Of a DNA stretch of 64,000 bases, positions 11,687 to 22,532 are shown piece by piece. The notes under the pieces were generated by a model. The model was not told the DNA's origin, ran no database searches, and worked only from the letters and a program-made list of their open reading frames with translations. Position 1 is the first letter of the stretch. Each line of letters opens with the position of its first letter. Source of the stretch: Onchidella celtica (taxonomy: Eukaryota > Mollusca > Gastropoda > Systellommatophora > Onchidiidae); assembly GCA_963931925.1 (NCBI GenBank), contig OZ007573.1, positions 42,665,711 through 42,729,710 on the forward strand, read 5' to 3'. The translations under genes and the position numbers were made by a program.

Positions 11687-11728
11687 CCCCCCCTCTCTCT
11701 CTCTCCCCCCCCCCTCTCTCTCTCTCTT
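11639..11728. repeat. (CT)n/(TCTG)n microsatellite with C runs
   Basis: TCTG units followed by CT units broken by two runs of C. Confidence 0.9.
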
Positions 11729-12162
11729 GATCTAAACCCAGTCTTAGCTTTGGCGCCCACGGGCAGATTTTGGTAGGCCAACTAGTAGTGTAGTGACGTC
11801 ACGACAATATTAGTTGCAGTGAGAACTCGCGCACCTGCCATCAGTTTGGAGTTGTCTGTTTATTACGCACACTTAGCTGAGGCATACAATGTTGCTGGGG
11901 ATAAACCTGCTTCTGCCCAGCCCTATCCACTTTTCCCCACGAACAGGTGGGCTTTTCGCCGCTCTTGCAAAATTCAAAGGAAGCATATCCGTACAACGCA
12001 CACAATTCAATGACGTAGAACACACACCGGAATACTATATTACTGACCTTGTTAATTTGCATAGTTTTTAAAAATATGAATCGGCTTAGTAGCAAAACAA
12101 TCCGACTTCTGCTCGGAGATTGCGTGATCTGCTCTGATGATATACTTGAGTGTACGTCCATC

Positions 12163-12272
12163 ACCAATGGCTACCCCAACCCCTTTTCACCTGATTAGTC
12201 AATCTGACTACCGCCAATTGATACAAACTGACTAGACCCTCACGCCCCCAGGTCCATCTGACTATTCCATGT
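12163..12272 (+). repeat. Dispersed ~110-bp repeat, copy 1
   Basis: CACCAATGGCTACCCCA, then CCTTTTC.CCTGATTAGT and TCTGACTACCGCC, then TTGATACAAACTGACT, recur in the same order and strand at 28812-28927. No terminal structure is clear. It may be a short non-autonomous element. Confidence 0.65.
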
Positions 12273-12345
12273 GTTGTCACTTTAAATTCGTGAACACCAT
12301 ACCAAGTTTTGTTTCAGCAAACCTTCACCAGTCGCTCTTTTGGTA

Positions 12346-12390
12346 AACATGTTGTACGGATATGCACTGTCCATATCCATACAACATGTT
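12346..12390. repeat. Short hairpin
   Basis: AACATGTTGTACGGATATG (12346-12364) and CATATCCATACAACATGTT (12372-12390) form a 19-bp stem with one mismatch and a 7-nt loop. Confidence 0.7.
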
Positions 12391-13125
12391 GTGCGGATAT
12401 ACACTTCCAAATTCAAAATGTGGCGGCTAGTTGGCACATGTGGCACGTCGTGTATCATGTGCAGACTGCAGATTACTTTTTTTTTTTTTTTCTTAATGGT
12501 CTACCAAGTCTCAGGTCCAAGCGAAAAATAGGCGGGGTTCCTGAGAAAAAGATCAGTTGTTCATTTCATCAGCCCACTACAGCAGTGACCAACCGATCGG
12601 GTCCGATAAGCACTGATGATCTGTGAAATGTGGAATAAAAATCGCGAATGCAAAAAAAAAAAAATGTTGGACGGAAAGAAGACAAACAGTGGGAAACTAA
12701 GTTATGCCTACTATTCCAAGACATCAGTCCAGGTTCAAATATTGTCAAGCAAATGATTTGTTACATTTAAAATTAATTCGTCTTGATGGTTGTGGTTTGG
12801 AAATGGACATTATGTAATCTGAGTCACCATTGTAACCTCAAGTTGAGAGCACGACTTCTCAGTTTTGGTGAGCGGAGCACGATTGAACGAATTTACAGTA
12901 AATTACCCACTTAAATATAATTTTTGGAGTACAAAATTTCCGAAACCGCAAGAAACAATAACCAAACAAGTATCATTCTACACGATAAAAATTCCTGAAA
13001 CGTAATTAAATTTGTAGGAAGGTGATGACCCCGACTCTACACGCTCCTCGCCCCTGAAGCTGCGTTATTGCAGTGTTTCAAATCTATCAGTTCGAGTTCA
13101 TGTTTCATCATCAACTGATGGTGGT
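12391..13125. other. No gene recognised
   Basis: T and A runs (12478-12491, 12652-12664). No coding motif. Confidence 0.4.
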
Positions 13126-13195
13126 GCAAAAAAAACAAAACAAAACAACAAACAACAACAACAAACAAAACAAAACAAAACAAAACAAAACACTG
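13126..13195. repeat. (CAAAA)n/(CAA)n simple repeat
   Basis: A-rich tract of AAAAC and AAC units. Confidence 0.85.
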
Positions 13196-13359
13196 CCGCC
13201 ACCAGATGACATTTTTCAGTTATAGAACACTTGGCACTAGAATGTTATAAACAGCACATGGCAGTGTCAATGCTGGACGTTAATTGGAAAAAAATGGAAC
13301 ATATTTTTATATTCTATTGAAAGAAGTCATGTGTCAAAATAGTCCAGGTTTATTAGTGT

Positions 13360-13433
13360 ATGTGTGTGAGTCAGAGTTGTATGTCTGTGTTCATGTGACG
13401 TGTGTGTACGTGTGTGTAGCGCGCGTGTGTGTG
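13360..13433. repeat. TG-rich simple repeat
   Basis: GTGTGTG blocks broken by AGTC, CATGTGAC and GCGCGC. Confidence 0.7.
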
Positions 13434-13989
13434 CTTCTTCGTCCATTGAGTCAACGAGAACCATTGGCCATCCGAGGGTTGTTGGGCCGGGCTATATGAA
13501 ACGGCGGATGTGCAGATGACTGACAAGACGAGATCTGTGCACGGAAGATACGGTGACAGTTGCCTCCCCGACATTTCTCCTGTACTCCACTGCAAGTGTT
13601 CTGGCGGTGTCGCATGTCTGTCTGATTTCTTGTCTCAGTCAAACCAAAAAAAAAAAAGGAATAGGACCATTCATGGCTACCGTAGAAATCAAGTGAAATG
13701 GGACGCACAAAAGTGCATTGACGTTTCTGATCCTTTGCATTTTCCGACGATAGCTAACTGTCTTTTATACTGGGAATGATCGTACTTTGAATTTTTTTTT
13801 CATGGGCGTAGAGGTCGTCACAAGACAGGTGGGGGCGCGAAGAGCTCAATGTTTATTTGGTTCATGTCACGAATCTTCTCTCTTATGAAAAGTTTTCTGA
13901 GACGATAATATTCTGTAACTGAAAATACTCCTGTAAAATATTCAGTATTACAGAACTATTGCAGACCGCCACTTTCCTTCTGTCTATAT

Positions 13990-14270
13990 TGGGGACAAGG
14001 TGGTCTAGAGGCAAGGTGCTCGCCTCTCATGCCAAGGGTCCCGGGTTCTAAACCCGGGCAGTGCAGGCATGTTGGAAATTGGATTTTTCTCATATTTTCA
14101 AGTCCCTGGTCCTATTGGGGGGTAGGATCGAGTACCTAGTCTTCTCGGATAAGGACGAAAAAATTCGGAGGGCCCGTGTGCACGTTGCGCACGTTAAAGA
14201 TACCTTGGCAGTTGGAAATCGCAAAGAGCAGGCCGAAAGGCCGCTGCCCGAGCAAAATTGAAAATTGAAA
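13990..14270 (+). mobile_element. tRNA-derived SINE, full-length copy
   Basis: The tRNA-like head has an A-box-like TGGTCTAGAGG (about 14001-14011) and a B-box GGTTCTAAACC (about 14044-14054) within a CCCGGGTTCTAAACCCGGG palindrome. A body follows with CTTCTCGGATAAGGACGAAA and GCGCACGTTAAAGATACC, and a tail with CCGCTGCCCGAGCAAAATTG. The body is shared with copies at 10440-10685 and 38333-38600. Pol III transcription from the internal boxes and mobilisation by LINE machinery are known for the class. The family name is not assigned. Confidence 0.8.
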
Positions 14271-14831
14271 TTAATAGATTAAAATTTATCCATATCATCC
14301 CCCCCTCCCCACCAGCAGCAAAAAAATGTTATTATTCATTATTAAATATATATTGTTATTAATAAATATTCAAATATTATTTGAGTTTTGTGTTGTGAAC
14401 TGATGTGAGTTGTGAACTGCTGTGAGTGTGAACTGTTGTGAGTTGTGAACTGCGCCTAACAGGCTGCGTTACAATTTGCTCTGAGATAGAGAGAGAGAGT
14501 GATCGAGACAGGGAGAGAGAAAGAAGCAGTGCAGTGTGTTGAGCGCTTCGCAGGCAGCTCCATTCTGCTCTGTGGTTGACATGTTGTTTCTGTAAAGCGC
14601 ATAGAGCATTTTAAATGGATATACGCTATATAAATGCTATACATTATTATTATTTATTATTACGGTTTTGCATGTTAATTGAGTATACAAATCTTGAAGA
14701 TTCTGTTTTATCACTGCACAATGCAGATGAGTTAAGTGTTTTGAAAATGTTTTTACAAACAAATGCAGTGATACAAAGTTGGAACTTGTGGTTTTCTCTT
14801 CATTTTCAGATAAACAATGGATTTACACAAT

Positions 14832-15210
14832 GAGGAAGCCCACAAGGAAAAGACCAGCAGATTATGCCGAGTTTGCGATGCGAGGGCTCAGTGTAACTTC
14901 CGAACTGGTTGCAGAAACCAGGAAGCAGACAAATAAAACGTCACTGATTTCAAAAACCCAGGCTGCAAAAAATACCTTTGACAAACTTAACAGTCTTTAT
15001 TTAAAAGTTGATTTATTGATTTCTCATGGACGTCCATTGTCCAACTTTGAAGAGATTCGCTCTGGATTAGAGAAGTATTGTAGTTTCTACCATAGGCTCG
15101 GGAAAGGAAAAGTCTGTCCAAAGCTTCACCTTCTGGAAGACCACTGTTTTCCGTCGATAAAGTACCATAGATGTAGGCTTAGTCTTCATAGCGAGCGAGA
15201 TGTTTTCTAA
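14832..15210 (+). pseudogene. Fragment of an unassigned, probably transposon-associated protein
   Basis: A pyrimidine tract and CAG (about 14793-14809) resemble a splice acceptor, followed by an open frame to the stop at 15210. The last third has KGKVCPKLHLLEDH and then a segment where relatives would have GEQ..ES.H. PKLH.LEDH is a motif I associate with transposon-linked invertebrate proteins. In another frame the ATG at 14818 reads into RLCRVC, a possible cysteine-rich start of a similar protein, which would imply a frameshift. Function is unassigned. Confidence 0.35.
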
Positions 15211-15419
15211 ACAACTAGTTTTTCCTATTACACATTTGTAAGTTTTTGTTGCTGTTGTTTTCTTTGGTTGTTGTTTTTTTTTTTTGCAAGAATCTGACTG
15301 TAAAATCAGTTTAGCATTATTAGAAGTTTTAAAATTGGTAGTTTTCGACTTGGCACTAGAAGGTTAAGTCAGACCATAACAGCACAATTGGATACTTCTT
15401 ACAGTGTGAATTTTAGAGG

Positions 15420-15425
15420 GCGGGA

Positions 15426-15456
<31 letters not shown>

Positions 15457-15631
15457 CAGAGAGACAGAGAGAGAGAGCAGAGAGAGAGACAGAGAAGAGA
15501 CAGAGAGAAGAGAGAGAGAAGAGAGAGAGAGACAGAGAGAGAAGAGAGAGAGAAGAGAGGGAGACAGAGAAGAGAGAGAGAGAGAGGAGAGAGAGACAGA
15601 GAGGAGAGAGAGACAGAGAGGAGATAAGACT

Positions 15632-15726
<95 letters not shown>
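15420..15726. repeat. Long (GA)n microsatellite
   Basis: About 300 bp of GA with CAGAGA interruptions in the first 200 bp and nearly pure GA after about 15640. Open frames here encode only Ser/Leu or Arg/Glu runs and are not genes. Confidence 0.95.
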
Positions 15727-15880
15727 ATGTAACATACCAGGAAAGTAAAATGTGGAAACAAGATTACTCCATTTGTCTGTTCTTTGAAATAGTAAACTGT
15801 AAAACAATTGTCGCCTGTAGATGTAATTCACTTTCGCCTATCACAAAACCAGACAGACGGGACAGTTGATAACTTGCATG

Positions 15881-17118
15881 TGTCACGAGTGGAGTGAGCG
15901 ATAGTTAATAATTACGGGGGGAAAGGAGGAGAGTAAAATTAACGCACGTAGACAAGTAAGGGAAAGCGTGCATGTTATGAGTGGTGGGGGTCTGAAGGAG
16001 GCGAGAGCGCTGAATTACTATCACTGCAAGTTAGAACGTCCTAAAGAGCGGACGCAAGAGAAAGCCCAGTGGGCGAACATAAGGGGAGCAGTCGGAAGAC
16101 TAGTGAGAGAGTTTTTTCCAGTGATGACTGGTAGGTGAAACGATGATTGATAATAGTTATGATTGATGTATTATATTCGTCTATGACCATGATGTAAATA
16201 AGTATATGTGAGGAATGTGGAAGTCCGTGATATTGGATATAGCAATGTGCGCCATGAGCGATAGATGAAAGTTGAGTTCATGGATTTGTAGCACGAGTGA
16301 GTATTGTGTACTACGATGGAGGTGTGTTACCGTAAGATGTTTGGTGAGTGAAATGTGAACTATTGTGTGTACGCTTCATGGGTTGTAAGGAGAGGTGGAG
16401 TGAATAGAAATGGTATGGTATTATACCAATGTAATGTTATTCTTGTAGGTGTCGGGGACGGGCCGAAGAGCCACCTCGGTGAGCACAGGGGATAGGCCAG
16501 CATAGGGCCGGGGCCCACACATAGGCCAAGAGTGAGGCTGTCGGTGCAGGACAGTAGAGGCACATAAAGTCGTGGCAGTCTGGCCACGGACAGGGACGTA
16601 GATATGAGCGTGAATGTGCTAATTGGAATGATAATGTACTATTGCCACGTTGATGGGCTATTGAAATGATAATGTACTATTGCCACGTTGATGGGCTATT
16701 GAAATGATAATGTACTATTGCCATGTTGATGGGCTATTGAAATGATAATGTGCTATTGCCCTGCTGAGGTGCTAGTGGAATGCTAAGGTGTTATGGCAAT
16801 AGGAAGGTGATATTGAGAGACTGCGGTGCCAGTGAATTATTAATGTGCTATTAAGACCCTGAGGGGAGAGGCTGAGGCCGAAGTGTCTTTAGGAAATAAC
16901 TACCGGGTTGTGGATCCGAGGAAGAGTGCATGTGGGAATAAGGCCGTTGTACGGCAGTTAAATTCAATAATATAATGTATGTAATTGCGCTATTATCTGT
17001 ATAATTATGTTTAATAAATGTGTGAGTCTGACGGGTTGTTCTGTTAAGTGTTAACTTGTTCGTTCGTGATTGTTGTCCTGTCATACTTATTACATCTCCC
17101 AGTCTGGGATTTGCGACA
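15881..17118 (+). mobile_element. Solo LTR, gypsy-type, 1238 bp
   Basis: It begins TGTCACGAGTGGAGTGAG and ends GATTTGCGACA, the same termini as the LTRs of the elements at 29234 and 45635. GCATG stands on both sides (15876-15880, 17119-17123), a perfect 5-bp target duplication, and no internal region is present, so it is the product of LTR-LTR recombination. It resembles the 1116-bp LTR of element 2 more than the 757-bp LTR of element 1. A polyadenylation-like AATAAATG occurs near 17012. Confidence 0.88.
16625..16780 (+). repeat. 38-bp tandem repeat inside solo LTR
   Basis: About four units containing AATGATAATGTACTATTGCC and ACGTTGATGGGCTATTGA. Shorter LTR relatives have only TGCTATTGAAATATTAATG-like units here, so LTR length differs partly through this array. 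Confidence 0.85.
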
Positions 17119-17195
17119 GCATGCACAAACATGGTCGTTTCACGATTGACGGAGACCTTACTGATCGCGGCCGACAGCTATTCGGTAATTGATTA

Positions 17196-17464
17196 GGGGA
17201 CGTTCAAATATAATCTTACACCTTTTTTGAGACTTTTTGACCCCCCCCCCCCCCCCCCATCCCGTAATATTGCAATAATACATGTAATAATTATACATTG
17301 CACACGTACTCTTTCTTACAAATGAGGGAAAAATGAGACTCATGTCAAAGTCAAACTTACCTTTTTATATTCTCACCTCACAATAGCGTAATATTACATT
17401 GGTTCAAGAACCTCCCCTCCCCCCCCCCCCCCCCCGAGGCGTAAGATCATATTTGAACGTCCCC
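17196..17464. mobile_element. MITE, PIF/Harbinger-like, 269 bp
   Basis: The terminal inverted repeats GGGGACGTTCAAATATAATC / GATCATATTTGAACGTCCCC match at 23 of 24 positions including the adjoining TTAC. TTA flanks both ends (17193-17195, 17465-17467), the 3-bp duplication typical of PIF/Harbinger. C runs of about 18 bp lie near 17241 and 17417. No coding capacity. Confidence 0.8.
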
Positions 17465-17467
17465 TTA

Positions 17468-20465
17468 CAATATCACCTCACAGGTGCTCGTAGACCTTTG
17501 AGACTGTTGCTGAATATCGGTAGTGTGCAAACGCGGTTTGGCAACAGCGATAGAAATTTGTTTACACATCTTTTCTAAGCCACAGGCGTTGCCTGAAAAA
17601 TTCTAAGGCCCTGGTCTATTTGTGTATAATTTGTAGATCTAAAGGAGGTTTTAAGGCTGGGCTGGGCCGACTCCTAAAGCTAAGGCAATCTTTTACATTG
17701 TAACATTTCCCGGCCTATTGAAAACGTTATAGCGTGACTTTCTTGCTAGGCTCCTTGCTTCTCCCCCCCCCCCCCTTTCTTTCTCTCTTTCTCTCTATCT
17801 ATCTGTCTGCCTCTATCTGTATGAGGATAAATTTCAGCGTACAACAGGAATGGACAGAACCATAGGCTTTAGTCAGTCTACAGATTGTCTGTATGGGTAA
17901 ATGAGCCACTACAGTTTCCTGTCAGCTCCATTTCACACGGGTGTAATAATTATTTCATCCTTTATGACCATGTACTACCGAAACACATATCGGATACCGG
18001 TACATTGTAAACTGCACAGAACAGCAACTGTTACGTCCACTGATGATATGAGGATTTGCCTCAGCTCTGTTGCTTTTGTTTTTCGTTTAAATTCTGGTCT
18101 TGGTCAAAGAAAAATAATTGAACTTTATTTTAATTTAAACACGTCTGTTGACCTTTACAGACACGGGACCAAACATACATTCAAACATTTCTTCTCGGGA
18201 AGGGGGGGGGGCAGTAACCCTAACCCTCTAGGTGCCAGCTCATTCTTGAAGTATTCCGAATATGGACCACTGGGCATTTGAGGGGGGGGGGGGGAGTGGG
18301 GGGGGGGGGCTGTAGTTTAAGTAACTGGTAAGTCACATTTGTCCTTTTCAGCTCTGGAATAAATTTGAATTTTAAGATTTGACAACGACATAGCGAATGC
18401 CGTATTGATGTTTATTGTACATTTGTTTCCACCAAGAGTCTGTGAAAGAATAATGATATTTTATTTCAGAATTCTGCAATTTTTTTCTTGAAAAAATGTT
18501 CACCTTTCTCATTCTTGCCCTACCTTACTCTGTTCAATCAACCTTTTTGTTATGTACTCTAGTATCACTAACGTGATTTGACAAAACGCCTTTTTCTTGA
18601 AAATGCTTTTTCGAGAAAATCGCGATTTAGTTTTGTGATCTCTAAATTTACATGTAGCAAACACAATGCAGTTTTTATAGACTGAAGTGGCACATTATGA
18701 TGTCTTTTGTAAAGTTTTATTTGAATTGGTGCTGAATTAATTAAACTGTGATGATAAAGGTGCTTTGTAGAATCAATGCTCAAACGTAAAACGCCTTTGT
18801 TTTTTCAGAAAAATCACTTTAAATAAGTCCTGACATGTTGGTACACTTAAATGTATGGCCAGGATGTCGTAATGTAAAGAAAGATTACTACTGTTAGAAA
18901 ACCTAGGCATGAAAATAACACAGAGATCTAGACAATAAAAATTGATCTTATTTGCTACCAGAGATGTAGATCAGTCTTGACAATATTTCCTAGCAAATCT
19001 TGTAACATTGTTGTTTGAAACTGTTGTCATGTTTAATTAATTTTTTTTTTTTCATTTCCTACAACAATGATAGAGACAGCTTGGATTCATATTACATGTA
19101 ATAAGAAACCCATTCCTGATTTTTCAAAGCAACAGATTTGCCTAGCTCTCATGGATTGTAAACTGACTGAATTTACAAGACCAGAAAAATTTCAATTCCA
19201 TCCACTGCTCATTTTGTATGTGTAATTTACTGACATGTATTACACCGTTCAGCCATGTGTGGTCCATCAAATGTAATATGATGTTTGCAGTTGTCAAATC
19301 CTAACTACACTGTAGATAATTGACCTGAAGTCTCATAATTCATTTATTTGTCACTTATTAGAGCTGATTTTTGATATCCTTCATGTTTTCAGATATTTTC
19401 AGTGGCACAGAGGTGCCAAACTCATGTGCCATGGAGTTGGAGGGGCTGCGGTGTGGTAAACCAAATTGGAGAATAACTCTCAGATTAATGTATAGACCAC
19501 TACAACAGTGTCAAAAAGTTCATGAAGACCGGGCCTGACATAAAGCACTGGTTTGACAGATGGCATCTTTGCAAAGGTAAATTATTATTAATGATAATTT
19601 TAAAATCAAGAATAATGCCCAAGAGTATAGGGATTTGCAGGTATTCATCAAGGGCTTGAAATTAAATGTTTTGAAGATGTTGGCAGACAATCACTACAGT
19701 ACAACTGCACGTTGCACAAGGCACACGGAGTAGCCACGGGATCCAGTAACAATATAACATTAAAATTTACTATACAATATAAGTAAAAGTTGAGTTTTAT
19801 AAATTATATAATTTCATACATTACATACTGGTCCACCTTCGGCTCCCCCACGGGGATTGTTGAGGTGTTCATGACGGAGCTCACAAATCGTCGCAAGACA
19901 CCGGGAGAACCGGTGGTATTTGGGAGATTTTTCTTTAACAAAATAAACACACAAAGTCATTGTCTATGTAGAAAATATGTGTCGATGTGATAAAGAGCTA
20001 CCAGACTGTGTTTTGAGCTAATAAAACCAGCACGCAAAAATTATCGTTCACGTGCCCTTTAACTAAGATGACCACTCTGAGACCGCCTTACGAAAAATAA
20101 CAAGAATACAAAACGATAATAAATAACAAAGTCACTTTTATAGTAATGAAAAAGAATAATATGAACAATAATAGAAAGCAGAATAACAATGAAACAAAGA
20201 AAATGACGGCTCGAATACAGCGATTAAAAGGCGAAAATCTCGTAAGACAAAAAAGCTGAGTCTTTTCTTAAAAGCAAAACCTCGTATCAAACAAAAAGGA
20301 TGATAGAACAAAAACGAGGGACATTTTCGTTGTTAACAGACGATCAAAGTGTCAGAACTGAGGTTTGCTCACGTATTTATCAGTGCAAATCAGTTTGGTG
20401 GAAAAATTTCTGAGCAAAACATTTTTGTTTTTTTCTTCTAGTTTTGTCAAAACATGAAAAACCAT
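17468..20465. other. No gene recognised in 3 kb
   Basis: Contains C and G runs (17763-17774, 18200-18209, 18282-18310) and AT-rich sequence. An AACCTCGTATCAAAC motif (20278-20292) and GAGGTTTG (20358-20365) near the end may be subterminal motifs of candidate element C. Confidence 0.4.
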
Positions 20466-20493
20466 GATACGAGGTTTGTATCGGTCAGCGTCG
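20466..20493 (-). repeat. Right tip of candidate element C
   Basis: Read on the minus strand, CGACGCTGACCGATACAAAC then CTCG. It pairs with the tip at 1335 and is followed by ATTA at 20494-20497. Confidence 0.45.
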
Positions 20494-20497
20494 ATTA

Positions 20498-21144
20498 GCT
20501 GGCCAGGCCTATGATAACTTCGAGGCTACAAAAAGAAAGAAAAGAAAATCTTTAGTCTACCTTGTTGCTGGTATGCTTGATGATGTGAAGCATGATAAAT
20601 GATAGTGGCCTAAGGGCGCACCAGAATGCCTTCAGAGGTGCGTCACAGAGACTCGCCGCGTATCTGGTATCAGCTGAAATGCTTTCTCCCCGGTAAAAAG
20701 GATACAAACCGCTGCATTTTTACTGCATGGTAGATCATGGGTTAATGCCTGTGGCCCCAATTTAAATCCAGCCCTCTCCCCGCGATGCCCGCTGCTGTAA
20801 AGCTAGAGTAATGGCTGGAAATGGATACCAATGATATAATATTACAATACTTATTACAAACTTGATACTTTTCCGATACCCCTTTTGCTGCCACACCTGA
20901 CAATCAACCAAAGAAAGAAAATTCTCGGCACTATATGCACTTCTGCCAAACTACAAAATGCAAAGAAAGATCATGCAGCATGGCAGCAGTTATATTAAAA
21001 GGCGGTATCAGAGTCTCCTTTCTATTATACATAATGCGTATATATATTATTATATTATATCTCAGTATATTGATATCAATACGTATCAGTCTTCCGACAA
21101 TCGGGCTCCAGTGGTATTAGCAGGTGTCAGAAAAATCATCATGT
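20498..21144. other. No gene recognised
   Basis: AT-rich with TATATATTATTATATTATAT near 21040. Nothing else. Confidence 0.4.
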
Positions 21145-21490
21145 TGATATCAATCGTCGTTTGATCCTATCGTGCGATATGAGAAAGAACTGATCCCAGT
21201 CGCCAATTGATAATATTATGCGACACTGAAAAGAATCCATGTCAGTCACCAGTTATCCAATCATGCGATATCAGAAGGAACAGGTTCCAATCGCCAACTG
21301 ACCCTCTCATGTGGCATCGAAAAGAATTGATGTCAGTCCCCAATTGATCCTATCGTGCGGTATCAGAAAGAATAGGTTCCAGTCGCCAGTTGATCCTATC
21401 ATCAGGTATAAAAAATGTTTGATTTCAGTCGCCAGTTGACCCTATCATGCGGCACCGAAAAAAAAATCAAAAAAATCGACGTCACCAGTA
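21145..21490 (+). repeat. Degenerate ~48-50-bp tandem repeat
   Basis: About seven diverged units with CAGTCGCCAGTTGATCCTATC and then ATGCGGTATCAGAAAGAA. Odd and even units differ slightly (GATATCAGAAGGAACAGG versus GCATCGAAAAGAATTGA), suggesting an older dimeric unit. Confidence 0.75.
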
Positions 21491-22464
21491 AGAAGAGTGA
21501 TTTAAAACTGTAAATATTTCTTTTTTCAAACAGCCATAATGAGAGGCATGAACACAAAACCGTTTCTCTTATAATGAATAAGGGATACAGGAAAACGACC
21601 TTCTGTATTAATGGAAATAGCTATGACTTTCAATCTAGTTTTGAGGGAGCGGACAAAGAAATCGTTTTGTGTAATGTTGATAATGAGGTGAAGAATGATC
21701 ATACTTTACCGTAACGCGGAACTGCAGGTCTACAACACTCATCGACATATTTGTGCCACTCCCAGCCACCAAGCTGCTAATTACTGTAACAGTTTTCAGT
21801 AGGCCATAAACAATAATCTGGTATTATCAAAACCGAGACTCTATTATCATTTATTTATACTTATTTGTAGAAAAGTGGGCAACATGTTATACACTACATG
21901 GGGTGGTTCAGTATCAGTTTCTAACAAGGCATTGTAAGGCCTGTTGTAGGATAGCATGCAGTGAAATGATTGAAAAACGGATGGCAGAAATTAATAGAGT
22001 GCACCTCAGTTTACCAGAGGAGTCTTCAGTGCAAGATGTGATTATACCATTCTCTGTAAAATAGAGAGACTCACTTCTTGCACTGAAAGCCGGGTGGTGT
22101 CAGGTTTTATTCCCAACACTGAATTGCGCGTTTTAAATTCTTTTGATTGCCGCCACAAATCCTCAGATACTTTTCATAATAACATTAAATTTATTTCTTG
22201 CCTTGGACCTGAAATAAAAAATTAAGAACGAACTCAGCCAGTCGCGATCATTATCCGCGTTCTAGAGACATGAATTTTGTAAAGGTATAAAGGCAGGAAA
22301 ATCTATTTCCATTCCCCTTCACCCTTTTTGGGGCGGAGGAGAAGGGGAAACTTCTCTAATCTTTGTTGCTTAACAGAGTGTCCCCGTTCTCCATGCCGCT
22401 CCCTTTTCACATGGCCCACACTTAGTCCCAACCCCAGTCCCACCAAAACAATTTTACGTCTGCC
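21491..22464. other. No gene recognised
   Basis: No coding motif. The last 20 bp before 22465 are a weak inverted match to sequence after 26118, so the terminal repeats of the P-like element may extend outward. Confidence 0.4.
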
Positions 22465-22528
22465 CCAAGGACTACTGTATGAAAGGACGCGCACGGCCGA
22501 TCTTCTGACATCGCTAGCGAAGGCCATT
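22465..22528 (+). repeat. Left 64-bp inverted repeat of P-like element
   Basis: It starts CCAAGGACTACTGTATGAAA and ends GCTAGCGAAGGCCATT, identical to the reverse complement of 26055-26118. Confidence 0.85.
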
Positions 22529-22532
22529 GGCT

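Larger units (their letters stand above)
1335..20493. mobile_element. Candidate 19-kb DNA transposon (element C) with many nested insertions
   Basis: The left tip at 1335 reads CGTCGCTGACCGATGCAAAC and continues CTCGG. The right tip, read inward on the minus strand from 20493, reads CGACGCTGACCGATACAAAC and continues CTCG, so 22 of 24 positions match. Both tips are flanked by ATTA (1331-1334 and 20494-20497), a possible 4-bp target duplication. The tips follow the same plan as elements A and B: CGTCG, then an A-CCTCG box, then a T run near position 36. A transposase-like pseudogene of the same family as element B lies near the left end (2241-3010). The inside carries element A, SINEs, a solo LTR and a MITE as later insertions. 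The two tips could instead belong to two separate elements, so joining them is inference. Confidence 0.38.

Noticed and set aside
13990..14060. Possible tRNA gene
   Set aside because: The A and B boxes belong to the SINE head; body and tail follow and further copies share them. A true cloverleaf is not maintained.
15364..15831. Ser/Leu-rich and Arg/Glu-rich frames
   Set aside because: Products of the GA microsatellite.
18215..18235. Telomere-like TAACCCTAACCCT
   Set aside because: Only about two units, without continuation; the similar words at 60030-60070 are irregular.
21145..21490. CRISPR-like spacing of repeats
   Set aside because: Eukaryotic context, units diverged and no unique spacers; an ordinary tandem repeat.
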